Shown here piece by piece: positions 6,937-15,281 of a stretch of 31,152 nucleotides of DNA. The notes beneath the pieces were generated by a model, which was not told the origin of the DNA, did no database searches, and was given only the letters and a program-made list of their open reading frames with translations. The DNA lies in the NCBI GenBank assembly GCA_943329595.2, contig CALQEM020000013.1, positions 1 to 31,152 of the forward strand, read 5' to 3'. Source of the stretch: CAIYMF01 sp943329595. Its GTDB lineage: Bacteria > Actinomycetota > Actinomycetes > S36-B12 > CAIYMF01. Positions within the stretch are counted from its first letter, which is position 1. Each line of letters starts with the position of its first letter. Both the position numbers and the translations under genes were made by a program.

Positions 6937-9900
6937 ATGTCGAAGCACCGTCTCACCTCTGTTGTCATTTCAGTAGCGATTGCGGGGGCGGCGCTAGTCG
7001 CTGTGCCAGGTGCTGTGAACGCTGTGCCGGTATTCGATGACGGACTCCTCGATACCGCGTACTCCACCGCAATGGGCACGGGACCCGGCAGTGGCACTCG
7101 GGTGATCTCTGTCGCCGCGCAGTCCGACGGCCGGGTAGTCGCAGCAGGCATCTTCACAACCTTCAACAGTGTCGCGGCGCCATACATCGTGCGTCTGAAT
7201 TCCGACGGCAGCCCCGACACGGCGTTCACCACAGCAATGGGAACAGGATTCAACGGCACGGTCACCAAGGTGGCGGTGCAGTTAGACGGAAAGGTTCTGG
7301 TCGGCGGAGACTTCACCACACTCAACGACGTGAACACAGTCGGACTCGCACGCCTGAACCCCGACGGCTCACCTGACACCGCCTTCAACGCTGGAATAGT
7401 TGCGGGCGGCGATAACTCCGGCTTCAACGGCTACGTTCTCGCACTCGCGCAGCAGTCCGGCGGCAAGATTCTCGCCGGCGGAGCCTTCACCGCACTCAAC
7501 GGTGTGACGCGTGCCAACTTGGTGCGGCTGAACACCGATGGCTCCGTCGATGAAGCCTTCAGCACCGCACTCGCCGGAGCGACCAGCGTCGCGATTAACG
7601 ACATCGCATTGCAGGCCGACGGCAACATCCTGCTTGGAACAATCGCACCCACGGCACTAATGCGCCTCACGCCTGCCGGCGCTGTTGATACCTCTTTCAG
7701 CACAGCGCAGGGCGCCGGCTTTAACGATGAAGTGAAGAGCATCGGCCAACAATCCGACGGCAGCATCGTGGTTGGCGGCTACTTCACCGGCTTCGACAGT
7801 GGTGGCACTCAAGATCAGGTCGCCGGACACATCGCGCGCCTCAGCGCTGACGGCGTGCTCGACACCACGTTCACAGCGAACGCAGCACTCGACGACAACG
7901 TGTTCTCACTCGCGATTCAAGCCGACGACGCAATCGTTGCCGACGGCGACATTCTCAAGACATACGCCACGAAGAGTCAGCGAGTGGTGCGTCTCGCCGC
8001 CGACGGCACGTTCGACATCGCGTACGCCGGCAACGTCGGCGACGGCCCCGACAATCGCGTGTACTCGATCGCGCTCACGCCCAACGGTCAGGCCGTGGTC
8101 GGCGGCAGCATGGAGACCTTCGACTCTGTAGCGAGCAAGTACATCGCGCGACTCGACGGTCCTGCGGTGAACATTGCGTCAATCTCACCGACGACCGGTC
8201 CCCTCGCTGGCGGCCCCGTGCTCACTGCGCGCGGTAGCGGCTTCACCGGAACTCCGCTGGTGACCGTGGGCGGAATCACGTGCACCTCGCCGGTCGTGGT
8301 CGACTCCACCACACTGACCTGTGTGCTTGGTGCGCACGCCGCCGGCACAGTCGATGTGTCGGTCGTGAACGCCGGTGTCACTCTCCACCTGCCAAGCGCG
8401 TTTACGTACTCGGCCACGACCGCGGTGCAGGTGTCATCGGGCGTCGCCCAGAGTTGTGCCATCACAACTGCGCGCAACCTCGACTGCTGGGGCAACGGGA
8501 ATGCGCGCCAGACCACGCCGCCCACTGGAACTTTCACGCAGTCGTCCTCGGGCTATTACCACGGATGTGCGGTCGCGACTGATGCGTCGCTCGCATGTTG
8601 GGGCGGTGGTCTCAGTGGATCGAACTTCGGACAGGCCACTCCTCCGTCAACCGGCGCCTACTCTCAGGTATCGGCAGGCGTGGGCCACTCATGCGCCGTC
8701 GTCGACGACGGCACGGTCACCTGCTGGGGTCGTAACACGAATGGAGAATCGACAGCTCCCGCGGGAACGTTCACTCAGGTTTCAAACGGAGGCGACTGGA
8801 ATAGTGGTTCACCGATCGACTTCAGTTGCGGCGTACACACAGACGGAACGCTCGCGTGTTGGGGTGACAACACCGACGGCCGCGCCACACCTCCTGCTGG
8901 CACCTACACGCAGGTGTCCGTCGGTTACACCTTCGCGTGCGCGGTGAACACCAACCACCGGGTGGTGTGCTGGGGAACCGACACCAGTTCAGTCATCAGC
9001 ACCGCCACTTCATCACCCGCCCTCGAGGTGTCAACGGGAGGCGGATACGCCTGTGCGCGACTTCTGAACGCGTCGATCACCTGTTGGGGAGGGAATTTCT
9101 CCGGTTCCACCAGTCAAACCCCTGCCGGCAGCGTCACGTCGCTGGGCACCGGCTACCACCACTCCTGCGCGGTAACCGCGTCCCAGGGTATGAAGTGCTG
9201 GGGCTATAACCACCGAGGCCAACTGGGTTTTGGGCTCGAACCTCAAGGCTTCTACACCAACTCGCCACTCACCGCAGGAACCACGCTCTCGTCCTACAGC
9301 CTGCAACTCGAAGTGAAGCCTGACGTCGAGACCTACCCCACCATTTTCCGGCCACCCGTCACCACGTTCGCGGTCACGGACGGAGCTTTGCCGGACGGAG
9401 TGACGCTGAGCTCCTCAGGCCTTCTCTCGGGTACGCCCGCGACCGCCGGTGACTACAGCTTCGAAGTCACATCAACGAGTTTGTGGGGAACCCGCGCCGC
9501 AACGTTCTTGCTCACCATCAACAAGATTACTGTGGCGGTCACTGCCGCGTCGCCGTCGGCGATCAACCCGGCCACTGCGATTCCGTTGATCGGATACACC
9601 ACTGATCCAGCGACTGTCGTTGGTGACTGGAGCGTTGCTCCCACCTGCGCTGTGTACGCCTCAAGCGACAGTGGATTCGCGAACGCACTGACCGGAACGC
9701 AGCCTGACGGCACCTACGTCACGCACTGCTCGGGTGGTACGTCGACGAACTACAACCCGACCAGTTACGTCGACGGATCACTCGTCATCACCAAGATCGA
9801 TGTCGCAGTCACCGCCGCGTCGCCGTCGGCAATCAACCCAGCCATGGTCATTCCGACGATCGGGTACACCACGTCGCCGTCAACTGTCGGTGGCGGCTGG

Positions 9901-10716
9901 AGCGTTGCTCCCACCTGTGGTGTCTACACCTCAAGCGACAGTGGATTCGCGACCGCACTCACCGGCACACAACCCGCCGGCACCTACGTCACCCACTGCG
10001 CGGGTGGAACCTCAACGAGCTACAACCCGACCAGTTACGTCGACGGCTCGCTGGTGATCGACGGCAGCGTTCCGACCGTGGGTGTCACGACACTTCCCGT
10101 TTTCGAAAGTGGCCTGGGCTTCCCGGTCGCATGGAGTGCAACCGGCGGTGTCTCGGCAATCACGAGCACTGACGTGCGCTACCGCAAGGCATTATGGAGT
10201 GCGTCGCTTCCCACGAGTTACACCACGTGGAAGTCAGGCGTTACCGCCCGCAGTGCCACCTTCACGGGAACGCAGAGTTACAAGTACTGCTTCTCCACGC
10301 GCGCACGCAACCTGATCGGAAACGTGAGCGCATGGTCGGCCGAGAAGTGCACCACACTTCCACTCGACGAGCGCACCTTGTCTACCACCGGCGTCTGGGC
10401 TCGGTCCGCGCCCTCCGGCTGGGTCGCCAAGACGGCACTACTGGCCACGAGCAAGGGCGCCTCGCTGCGCACCAAGGCTGCGGTGAAGGTTAAGCGGATC
10501 GCCCTCATCGCCCTCAAGTGCAAGGCCTGCGGCTCGGTGGTCGTGCAAGTCGGCACCACCAAGAAGACCGTCTCTCTGGTGGGCCCCTCGACCAACGGGC
10601 TGCGCACCCTGTTCATCATCACCCTGGGGGCCAAGACCACCGGAACGGTCAGCGTCACGATCGCCACCACCGGCAAGACGGTGAAGGTCGACGGCGTCGT
10701 ACTCAGCGCCTCATAG
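6937..10716 (+). CDS. Large secreted repeat protein: delta-60 repeats, IPT/TIG, RCC1-like CWG repeats, Ig-like domains
   Basis: A 1259-residue exported protein. The signal peptide ends near Ala29 (VNA). Residues about 33-409 hold seven delta-60-type repeats (ARLxxDGxxDxxF alternating with QSDGxxxxGGxF). An IPT/TIG domain (ISPTTGPLAGG) follows at about 411-494. Residues about 497-763 hold seven RCC1-like repeats, each ending in CWG with a partner Cys about 20 residues before. Next come a putative-Ig (He_PIG) domain (LPDGVTLSSSGLLSGTPATA) at about 787-862 and two tandem 90-residue Ig/MBG-like domains. A fibronectin-like segment and a beta-rich C-terminus with CKAC close the protein. Both repeat sets suggest seven-bladed propellers. 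No LPXTG motif, membrane helix or catalytic motif is visible, so it is probably a secreted or loosely held adhesin-like protein. AGAGGAA lies about ten bases before the ATG. Confidence 0.88.
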   Translation: MSKHRLTSVVISVAIAGAALVAVPGAVNAVPVFDDGLLDTAYSTAMGTGPGSGTRVISVAAQSDGRVVAAGIFTTFNSVAAPYIVRLNSDGSPDTAFTTAMGTGFNGTVTKVAVQLDGKVLVGGDFTTLNDVNTVGLARLNPDGSPDTAFNAGIVAGGDNSGFNGYVLALAQQSGGKILAGGAFTALNGVTRANLVRLNTDGSVDEAFSTALAGATSVAINDIALQADGNILLGTIAPTALMRLTPAGAVDTSFSTAQGAGFNDEVKSIGQQSDGSIVVGGYFTGFDSGGTQDQVAGHIARLSADGVLDTTFTANAALDDNVFSLAIQADDAIVADGDILKTYATKSQRVVRLAADGTFDIAYAGNVGDGPDNRVYSIALTPNGQAVVGGSMETFDSVASKYIARLDGPAVNIASISPTTGPLAGGPVLTARGSGFTGTPLVTVGGITCTSPVVVDSTTLTCVLGAHAAGTVDVSVVNAGVTLHLPSAFTYSATTAVQVSSGVAQSCAITTARNLDCWGNGNARQTTPPTGTFTQSSSGYYHGCAVATDASLACWGGGLSGSNFGQATPPSTGAYSQVSAGVGHSCAVVDDGTVTCWGRNTNGESTAPAGTFTQVSNGGDWNSGSPIDFSCGVHTDGTLACWGDNTDGRATPPAGTYTQVSVGYTFACAVNTNHRVVCWGTDTSSVISTATSSPALEVSTGGGYACARLLNASITCWGGNFSGSTSQTPAGSVTSLGTGYHHSCAVTASQGMKCWGYNHRGQLGFGLEPQGFYTNSPLTAGTTLSSYSLQLEVKPDVETYPTIFRPPVTTFAVTDGALPDGVTLSSSGLLSGTPATAGDYSFEVTSTSLWGTRAATFLLTINKITVAVTAASPSAINPATAIPLIGYTTDPATVVGDWSVAPTCAVYASSDSGFANALTGTQPDGTYVTHCSGGTSTNYNPTSYVDGSLVITKIDVAVTAASPSAINPAMVIPTIGYTTSPSTVGGGWSVAPTCGVYTSSDSGFATALTGTQPAGTYVTHCAGGTSTSYNPTSYVDGSLVIDGSVPTVGVTTLPVFESGLGFPVAWSATGGVSAITSTDVRYRKALWSASLPTSYTTWKSGVTARSATFTGTQSYKYCFSTRARNLIGNVSAWSAEKCTTLPLDERTLSTTGVWARSAPSGWVAKTALLATSKGASLRTKAAVKVKRIALIALKCKACGSVVVQVGTTKKTVSLVGPSTNGLRTLFIITLGAKTTGTVSVTIATTGKTVKVDGVVLSAS
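9523..10059 (+). repeat. Tandem 270-base direct repeat encoding two Ig/MBG-like domains
   Basis: Two adjacent copies, 9523-9792 and 9793-10059, in frame within the large secreted protein. Each encodes about 90 residues from VAVTAASPSAINPA to NPTSYVDGSLVI. They are highly similar at the DNA level (for example CACCTACGTCAC and CCAGTTACGTCGACGG recur). Each copy has two cysteines (APTC and THC), likely one disulfide per domain. The similarity points to recent duplication of a domain. Confidence 0.85.
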
Positions 10717-11547
10717 CTGGTCGAGGTACTCGAGTTGGGCGCGCACGCTGAGCAGGGCGGCGGGCCACACGGCCTGCGGCACGTCGAAGTACACCGACTC
10801 GACCACGGCCTGCGCGAGGTTGTCGGAGGAGTCGCCGAGGGCCTCAGCTGCGGCTCGTACCTGCTCGAGCCGCTGGGCACGATGGGCGAGGTAGTAGTCG
10901 ATGACCTCGATCGGGCGCTCCAGCGCTGGCCCATGCCCCGGCAGCACCAGATCGGCGTCGACGAGCTCCGATCGGGCCTTCAGCAGCCTCAGTGAGTCGA
11001 GGTAATCAGCGAGCCGACCGTCGGGGTGAGCCACCACTGTGGTTCCTCGGCCGAGCACGGTGTCGCCGGTGAGCAGCGCCGCCCCGGCCTCCGACCGCAG
11101 CACGAGCGACACCGAGTCGGAGGTATGTCCAGGCGTCAGCACCACCTGGCACTCGAAGCCGTCGCCGGCCACGACCGAGTCGGGCGTCAGCCCCTCGCCA
11201 CCCCACTGATGCTGCGGGTCGATCGCGCGCACCCAGCAGCCAAGGGCGTCGGCCAGGGCTCGTGCCCCCTCGCTGTGGTCGGCGTGCCCGTGTGTCAGCA
11301 CGATTCCGAGGGGATGCAGCCCGCGGCTGCTGAGCAGTTCGGCCACCGCGCCGAGATGGCCGTCGTCGGCAGGCCCGGGGTCAACCACTACTGCGTCGCG
11401 GCCGCCCTCGGCTGCCACAACCCAGGTGTTGGTGCCATCGAGGGTCATCGGGCTCGCGTTGGGCGCCAGCAGGCACGTGGCCACCGGCGTGACCACGCCG
11501 CCCGACCAGGGTCCGAGCGATCCCGGAGGGATGCTGAGCCCGGTCAC
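10711..11547 (-). CDS. Metallo-beta-lactamase-fold hydrolase (LACTB2/Rv3677c type)
   Basis: A 278-residue protein with a complete dinuclear metal site: THGHADH with His86, His88, Asp90 and His91, then His141 (TPGHT), Asp162 (LTGDT) and His205 (PGHG). After the hydrolase domain a C-terminal helical segment (about 212-278) resembles the winged-helix part of LACTB2-like proteins. Relatives include RNases, glyoxalase II-like and thioesterase-like enzymes, so the substrate is open. The start is a GTG at 11545-11547 that overlaps the TGA of the upstream Nudix gene. The stop overlaps the convergent large secreted protein gene by six bases. It is the last gene of the DUF4177-ridA-Nudix-MBL minus operon; Rv3677c holds the same relative position in M. 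tuberculosis. Confidence 0.9.
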   Translation of the reverse strand: MTGLSIPPGSLGPWSGGVVTPVATCLLAPNASPMTLDGTNTWVVAAEGGRDAVVVDPGPADDGHLGAVAELLSSRGLHPLGIVLTHGHADHSEGARALADALGCWVRAIDPQHQWGGEGLTPDSVVAGDGFECQVVLTPGHTSDSVSLVLRSEAGAALLTGDTVLGRGTTVVAHPDGRLADYLDSLRLLKARSELVDADLVLPGHGPALERPIEVIDYYLAHRAQRLEQVRAAAEALGDSSDNLAQAVVESVYFDVPQAVWPAALLSVRAQLEYLDQL

Positions 11548-12425
11548 ACGTCCTCCAGCCCGAGTTCGAGCAGCATCTCGCCGGTGGAGGCGTCAATCAG
11601 CATCCACCTCAGGGCTCCTGAGGCGTCGAGTGAGGGCTGGGGCATCTGGGGCACGATCGTGCGCTCGTCGGCCGCCTGCAGCACCTCAGCGGCCGTCGCA
11701 TAGGGCAGCAGGGTGCGCAGAGTGTCCGACGTGGGGGTCATCAGCGCCAGATCGCCTGCTGCCCACCTTTCCAGTGCGTCGGCCGGACGCATCCAGTGCA
11801 CCCGGTCGGACTCGCCGCTCACGTCTCCGGCCTCCTGGGTTACCGGCATGGCGGCCACGAAGAAACGGGTGTTGTAGCGCCGCTCCTCGACCGGGGGGGT
11901 GATCCAGTGAGTCCACGGCCGGATCGCCGCGGTGTCAACCACGAGCCCCTCGGCATACAGCAGCTCCGAGAAGGTCTGCCCAGTGTCGAGCAGGGCCTGC
12001 CGACGCTGCTCCCACAGGTCGTCACGCGCAACGGGCGCGGCCTGGCCGGTAACCAGCAGCACGCCGCACTCTTCGAAGGTCTCTCGGGTAGCCGCCGCCA
12101 GTAGGGCAGCACCCACGCCCGGAGCCGCGCCCAGCCTGAGGTCGAGCGCGTGGGCCTGCTCCGGCGAGGCCAGTGCGAGCGGCACGATGTGGTCGTCGGG
12201 GTCGAGTCGTCCGCCCGGGAATACGTGCATTCCTGCTGCGAACGCCATGGTGCTCACCCTGCGCATGAGGAAGACCTCGATGCCCTCGGCTGTGTCGCGC
12301 AGCAGCACCACCGTGGCGGCGTCACGCACCTCGGGCACGGTCCAGTCGTCGGTGCGACCCTCAAGGATTGCCCAGGCACGCTCGACGAACCGCTGAGGCG
12401 GAACGAATACTGGGCCGTCGCTCAC
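11544..12425 (-). CDS. Nudix hydrolase with split Nudix box (NUDT7/NUDT19-like)
   Basis: A 293-residue Nudix protein. The front half of the fold (AATVVLLRDTAEGIEVFLMR, then MHVFPGGRLDPDD at 67-78) is separated by about 35 residues from the catalytic RETFEECGVLL at 114-124. This insertion in the Nudix box is typical of the larger NUDT7/NUDT19/RP2-like group, some of which hydrolyse acyl-CoA. The C-terminal part contains WITPPVEERRYNTRFFVA, also shared by that group. The GTG at 12423-12425 starts two bases after the ridA-like stop and the TGA overlaps the downstream MBL gene, so it is translationally coupled. I do not recall an equivalent gene at this point in M. tuberculosis. Substrate unproven. 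Confidence 0.85.
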   Translation of the reverse strand: MSDGPVFVPPQRFVERAWAILEGRTDDWTVPEVRDAATVVLLRDTAEGIEVFLMRRVSTMAFAAGMHVFPGGRLDPDDHIVPLALASPEQAHALDLRLGAAPGVGAALLAAATRETFEECGVLLVTGQAAPVARDDLWEQRRQALLDTGQTFSELLYAEGLVVDTAAIRPWTHWITPPVEERRYNTRFFVAAMPVTQEAGDVSGESDRVHWMRPADALERWAAGDLALMTPTSDTLRTLLPYATAAEVLQAADERTIVPQMPQPSLDASGALRWMLIDASTGEMLLELGLEDV

Positions 12426-12427
12426 GA

Positions 12428-12892
12428 TCAGGCGGCTACCTCGACGATGAGCTCAACCTCGACCGGGGAGTCGAGTGGCAGCACCGCCACGCCCAGAGAG
12501 GAGCGAGCGTGAATGCCTGCGTCGCCGAAGGCGATGCCCAGCAACTCGCTGGCCCCGTTGGCCACGGCTGACTGCGAGCTGAAGTCGGGCACCGACGCCA
12601 CGAACACCGTGACCTTGACGATGCGGGTGATGCGGTCGAGGTCACCGATAAGCGCCTTGATGGCGCCCAGGGCGTTGAGGGCAGATACGCCGGCGAGCTC
12701 CTTGGCGGTCTCGATCTCGACTCCGCCACCGAGCTTGCCCGTGGCGGGCAGCTCACCCTTCACGAACGGAAGCTGACCGGCGGTGAACACCAGCGAGCCG
12801 GTCTGCACGGCTGGAACGTAGGCAGCCAGCGGTGGCACCACCTCAGGAACGGCATACCCCGCAGCGGCGAGACGGTCTTCGACGGCACCCAT
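12428..12892 (-). CDS. RidA/YjgF-family protein (Rv3678c type)
   Basis: A 154-residue member of the RidA (YjgF/YER057c/UK114) family. Recognisable features are VQTGSLVFTAGQLPFVKGEL near 29-48, the helix ELAGVSALNALGAIKALIGD, and VKVTVFVASVPDFSSQ. RidA proteins deaminate reactive enamine/imine intermediates, but this longer subgroup does not show the catalytic Arg context of true RidA clearly, so I give the family only. The start ATG at 12890-12892 comes two bases after the DUF4177 stop. Reading the frame further upstream to 13450 would run through the DUF4177 and divergent ArsA genes, so I rejected the longer start. It belongs to the minus operon ending with the MBL-fold gene. Confidence 0.88.
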   Translation of the reverse strand: MGAVEDRLAAAGYAVPEVVPPLAAYVPAVQTGSLVFTAGQLPFVKGELPATGKLGGGVEIETAKELAGVSALNALGAIKALIGDLDRITRIVKVTVFVASVPDFSSQSAVANGASELLGIAFGDAGIHARSSLGVAVLPLDSPVEVELIVEVAA

Positions 12893-12894
12893 GG

Positions 12895-13053
12895 TCAGGC
12901 CTCCTTGGGCCGCTTGAAGTACGCGACGAGGCTCTCGGGGTTGGGGCCCGGCACAATCTGCACGAGCTCCCAGCCGTCTTGGCCCCAGTTGTCGAGGATC
13001 TGCTTGGTGGCGTGCACCAGCAGGGGTGCAGTGATGTATTCCCAGGTCGTCAT
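12895..13053 (-). CDS. Small DUF4177-like protein
   Basis: A 52-residue protein starting MTTWEYITAPLLVHATKQIL and ending YFKRPKEA. The pattern WEYITAPLL then NWGQDGWELVQIVPGP is typical of DUF4177: a beta strand, a helix and the WELV strand. The function is unknown. It is the first gene of the operon with the RidA-like, Nudix and MBL-fold genes, two bases before the RidA-like start. A gene of nearly the same size lies at this position in M. tuberculosis, as I recall. TACAGT lies exactly six bases before the ATG, and no Shine-Dalgarno is present. Confidence 0.82.
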   Translation of the reverse strand: MTTWEYITAPLLVHATKQILDNWGQDGWELVQIVPGPNPESLVAYFKRPKEA

Positions 13054-13059
13054 GTGCCG

Positions 13060-13065
13060 ACTGTA
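13060..13065 (-). promoter_or_regulatory. Putative -10 box for the DUF4177-ridA-Nudix-MBL operon
   Basis: TACAGT on the minus strand, six bases before the ATG at 13053. The divergent -10 candidate for the ArsA pair is at 13096-13101, so the 54-base intergenic gap would hold two back-to-back leaderless promoters. Confidence 0.45.
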
Positions 13066-13095
13066 GTGCGAGGGGCGCCGCTCGTCCGCTCGGGC

Positions 13096-13101
13096 TACGC
13101 T
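13096..13101 (+). promoter_or_regulatory. Putative -10 box for the ArsA/Get3-like pair
   Basis: TACGCT followed by six bases (CGACAC) and the ATG at 13108. No Shine-Dalgarno is visible. Same hexamer and spacing as at the DUF4349 gene. Confidence 0.45.
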
Positions 13102-13107
13102 CGACAC

Positions 13108-14097
13108 ATGGCACGGGACGATATTCGACTCCACATCGTGTCGGGCAAGGGAGGCACGGGGAAGACCACCGTGGCCGCAGCCCTGGCTCTCGCGCTCGCC
13201 ACCAACGGCCGACGCACCCTGCTCGTTGAGGTGGAGGGCCGTCAGGGCATTGCGCAGCTCTTTGACGTTCCTCCGCTGCCGTACACCGAGCGCAAGATTG
13301 CCGTCGCCCCCGGCGGAGGCGACGTGTTTGGCCTCGCGATCGACACCGAGGAAGCCCTCCTCGACTACCTCGACATGTTCTACAACCTGCGCCGCGCGGG
13401 CTCCGCCCTGCGCCGAATGGGCGCCATTGAGTTCGCCACCACCATCGCACCCGGACTTCGCGATGTGCTGCTCACCGGCAAGTTCTGCGAGGCGGTGAAG
13501 CGCACCGAGAAGGGCGTGCACGTGTACGACGCTGTGGTGGTCGACGCGCCTCCCACCGGACGGGTGACCCGATTTCTCAACGTCAACCGTGAGGTGGCCG
13601 GCATCGCCCGCGTGGGCCCGATTCGTAGTCAGGCCGACTCAGTGATGCGGGTCATCACATCGACTCAGACCGCCGTTCACCTCGTCACCCTGCTGGAAGA
13701 AATGCCGGTTCAGGAGACCCTCGACGGTGTCAAGGCACTGCACGAGAACGGACTTCCGCCCGGCGAGATCTTCGTCAACATGCTGCGCGACCCGCTCATG
13801 ACTGCTGACGACCTGTCTCGCGCGTCATCAGGAACCCTCGACCGCGACGTGCTCATCGCCGACCTCAAGAAGGGTGGGGTGGTAGCCCGCCGCGGAGCCA
13901 CCACCAACGCACTGGTTGACGACCTTGCCGACGAGGCACGCGACCACGCTGAGCGCGTGGCGCTCGAATCCCAGGAGCGCGAGCGCCTCGAGTCGCTCGG
14001 CCTGCCGGTGGTCTCCCTGCCCATGCTCGACCAGGGAGTCGACCTCGCCGGGCTCTACGAGCTCGCCGCCGTACTGCGCGAGCAAGGAATCCGATGA
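13108..14097 (+). CDS. ArsA/Get3-like ATPase, first subunit (Rv3679/BagA type)
   Basis: A 329-residue P-loop ATPase of the SIMIBI class. The deviant Walker A GKGGTGKTT is at 13-21, with the signature Lys near the start of the loop. The switch/Walker B region VVVDAPPTGRVTRFL lies around 147-160. The protein lacks the cysteines and duplicated halves of arsenite-pump ArsA. It matches the first of the paired actinobacterial proteins (Rv3679-Rv3680 in M. tuberculosis, described as a Get3-like complex needed for growth on glycerol). The start is the ATG at 13108-13110. Open frame upstream overlaps the divergent DUF4177 gene and was rejected. The TGA overlaps the start of the second ATPase (ATGA), fitting a heterodimer made in equal amounts. 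Confidence 0.9.
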   Translation: MARDDIRLHIVSGKGGTGKTTVAAALALALATNGRRTLLVEVEGRQGIAQLFDVPPLPYTERKIAVAPGGGDVFGLAIDTEEALLDYLDMFYNLRRAGSALRRMGAIEFATTIAPGLRDVLLTGKFCEAVKRTEKGVHVYDAVVVDAPPTGRVTRFLNVNREVAGIARVGPIRSQADSVMRVITSTQTAVHLVTLLEEMPVQETLDGVKALHENGLPPGEIFVNMLRDPLMTADDLSRASSGTLDRDVLIADLKKGGVVARRGATTNALVDDLADEARDHAERVALESQERERLESLGLPVVSLPMLDQGVDLAGLYELAAVLREQGIR

Positions 14098-15254
14098 GTG
14101 CGACCGGCGCGACCCACCTCGACAGCTGGGAGCGCTGGGATGTCGACGCTCTGCTCGATAACCCTGCCACCCGCATCATCGTGTGCTGTGGCAGCGGCGG
14201 CGTGGGCAAGACCACCACGGCAGCGGCACTTGCGCTGCGCGCCGCCGAGCGAGGCCGACGGGTGTGCGTCATGACCATCGACCCGGCCCGCCGACTGGCC
14301 CAGTCGATGGGTCTCACCGAGCTCGACAACGAGCCACGCCCCGTTGTTGGCGTCGAGGGTCCCGGCGAGCTCAGCGCGATGATGCTCGACATGAAGCGCA
14401 CCTTCGACGAGATGGTCGAAGACCACGCCGATCCTGAGCGAACCGAGCAGATTCTCAGCAACCCCTTCTACATCGCCCTGTCGAGCTCATTCGCGGGCAC
14501 CCAGGAGTACATGGCGATGGAGAAACTCGGCCGCCTGCGCGCGGAGGCCGACGCCGAGGGAACCTGGGATCTCATCGTGGTCGACACCCCGCCATCGCGA
14601 TCGGCACTCGACTTCCTCGACGCGCCCGCCCGGATGGGCTCCTTCCTCGACGGCCGCTTCATCCGGCTGCTCACCGCCCCCGCGCGCACCGCGGGCAAGG
14701 GCCTCGGCCGGCTGGTGAGCGCGGGGTTTGGAGTATTCACCGGAGTGCTGAACAAGGTCATCGGAGCGCAGGTCCTCAAAGACCTGCAAGCCTTCGTGGG
14801 AGCTTTCGAGGCGCTCTTCGGCGGCTTCCGCGAACGTGCCGAGGCCACGTATGCGCTCCTGCAGGAACCGGGCACGTCGTTCGTGGTGGTCGCCGCGCCC
14901 GAGGCCGACGCGCTGCGTGAAGCGTCGTACTTCGTCGAGCGACTTGAGGCCGAGAAAATGCCGCTGGCCGGACTGGTGCTCAACCGAGTTCAGCTGACAC
15001 GGGCGCCGACGCTCTCGGCCGAGCAGGCCCTCGCTGGCGCTGAGCGACTCGACGACAGCAACCCCGGAGCGGTCACCGCCGCATTACTCCGACTGCATGC
15101 GCAGCACCTCGCCACGCGGGCCCGCCAGCATCACCTAGCCCAGAGGTTCTCAGGGGCGCACCCCTCGGTGGCCATCGTCGAGGTGCCTGCCTTCGCGGGC
15201 GACGTTCACGACCTCACGGGCCTGCGCTCGGTGGGCGAGCACCTCGCCGGTTAA
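14094..15254 (+). CDS. ArsA/Get3-like ATPase, second subunit (Rv3680/BagB type)
   Basis: A 386-residue P-loop ATPase, the length I recall for Rv3680. A ~30-residue N-terminal extension precedes the deviant Walker A GSGGVGKTT at 33-41. MTIDPARRLAQSMGL follows as the switch I-like segment, and LIVVDTPPSRSALDFLD around 162-178 is the Walker B/switch II part. A helical insert with hydrophobic stretches (LGRLVSAGFGVFTGVL) lies near 205-225, where Get3-type proteins have their client-binding part. It starts by a four-base overlap with the first ATPase and probably forms a complex with it. The ATPase function is secure. The client or transported substrate is not visible, and no membrane partner such as ArsB is in the window. 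Confidence 0.9.
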   Translation: MSATGATHLDSWERWDVDALLDNPATRIIVCCGSGGVGKTTTAAALALRAAERGRRVCVMTIDPARRLAQSMGLTELDNEPRPVVGVEGPGELSAMMLDMKRTFDEMVEDHADPERTEQILSNPFYIALSSSFAGTQEYMAMEKLGRLRAEADAEGTWDLIVVDTPPSRSALDFLDAPARMGSFLDGRFIRLLTAPARTAGKGLGRLVSAGFGVFTGVLNKVIGAQVLKDLQAFVGAFEALFGGFRERAEATYALLQEPGTSFVVVAAPEADALREASYFVERLEAEKMPLAGLVLNRVQLTRAPTLSAEQALAGAERLDDSNPGAVTAALLRLHAQHLATRARQHHLAQRFSGAHPSVAIVEVPAFAGDVHDLTGLRSVGEHLAG

Positions 15255-15281
15255 CCTCAGCGGTTCAGGCGGGATCGATCG

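Noticed and set aside
10711..10716. Terminator between the giant secreted protein and the MBL-fold gene
   Set aside because: The two convergent genes overlap by six bases and no hairpin is visible at the junction.
12893..13450. Extension of the RidA-like frame upstream to 13450
   Set aside because: It runs through the DUF4177 gene and antisense to the first ArsA-like gene, with unnatural composition; the ATG at 12892 gives the family length.
13108..15254. Arsenite efflux operon
   Set aside because: The two ATPases look like ArsA, but there is no arsB, arsC or arsR nearby and the gene context is that of the Get3-like pair of mycobacteria.
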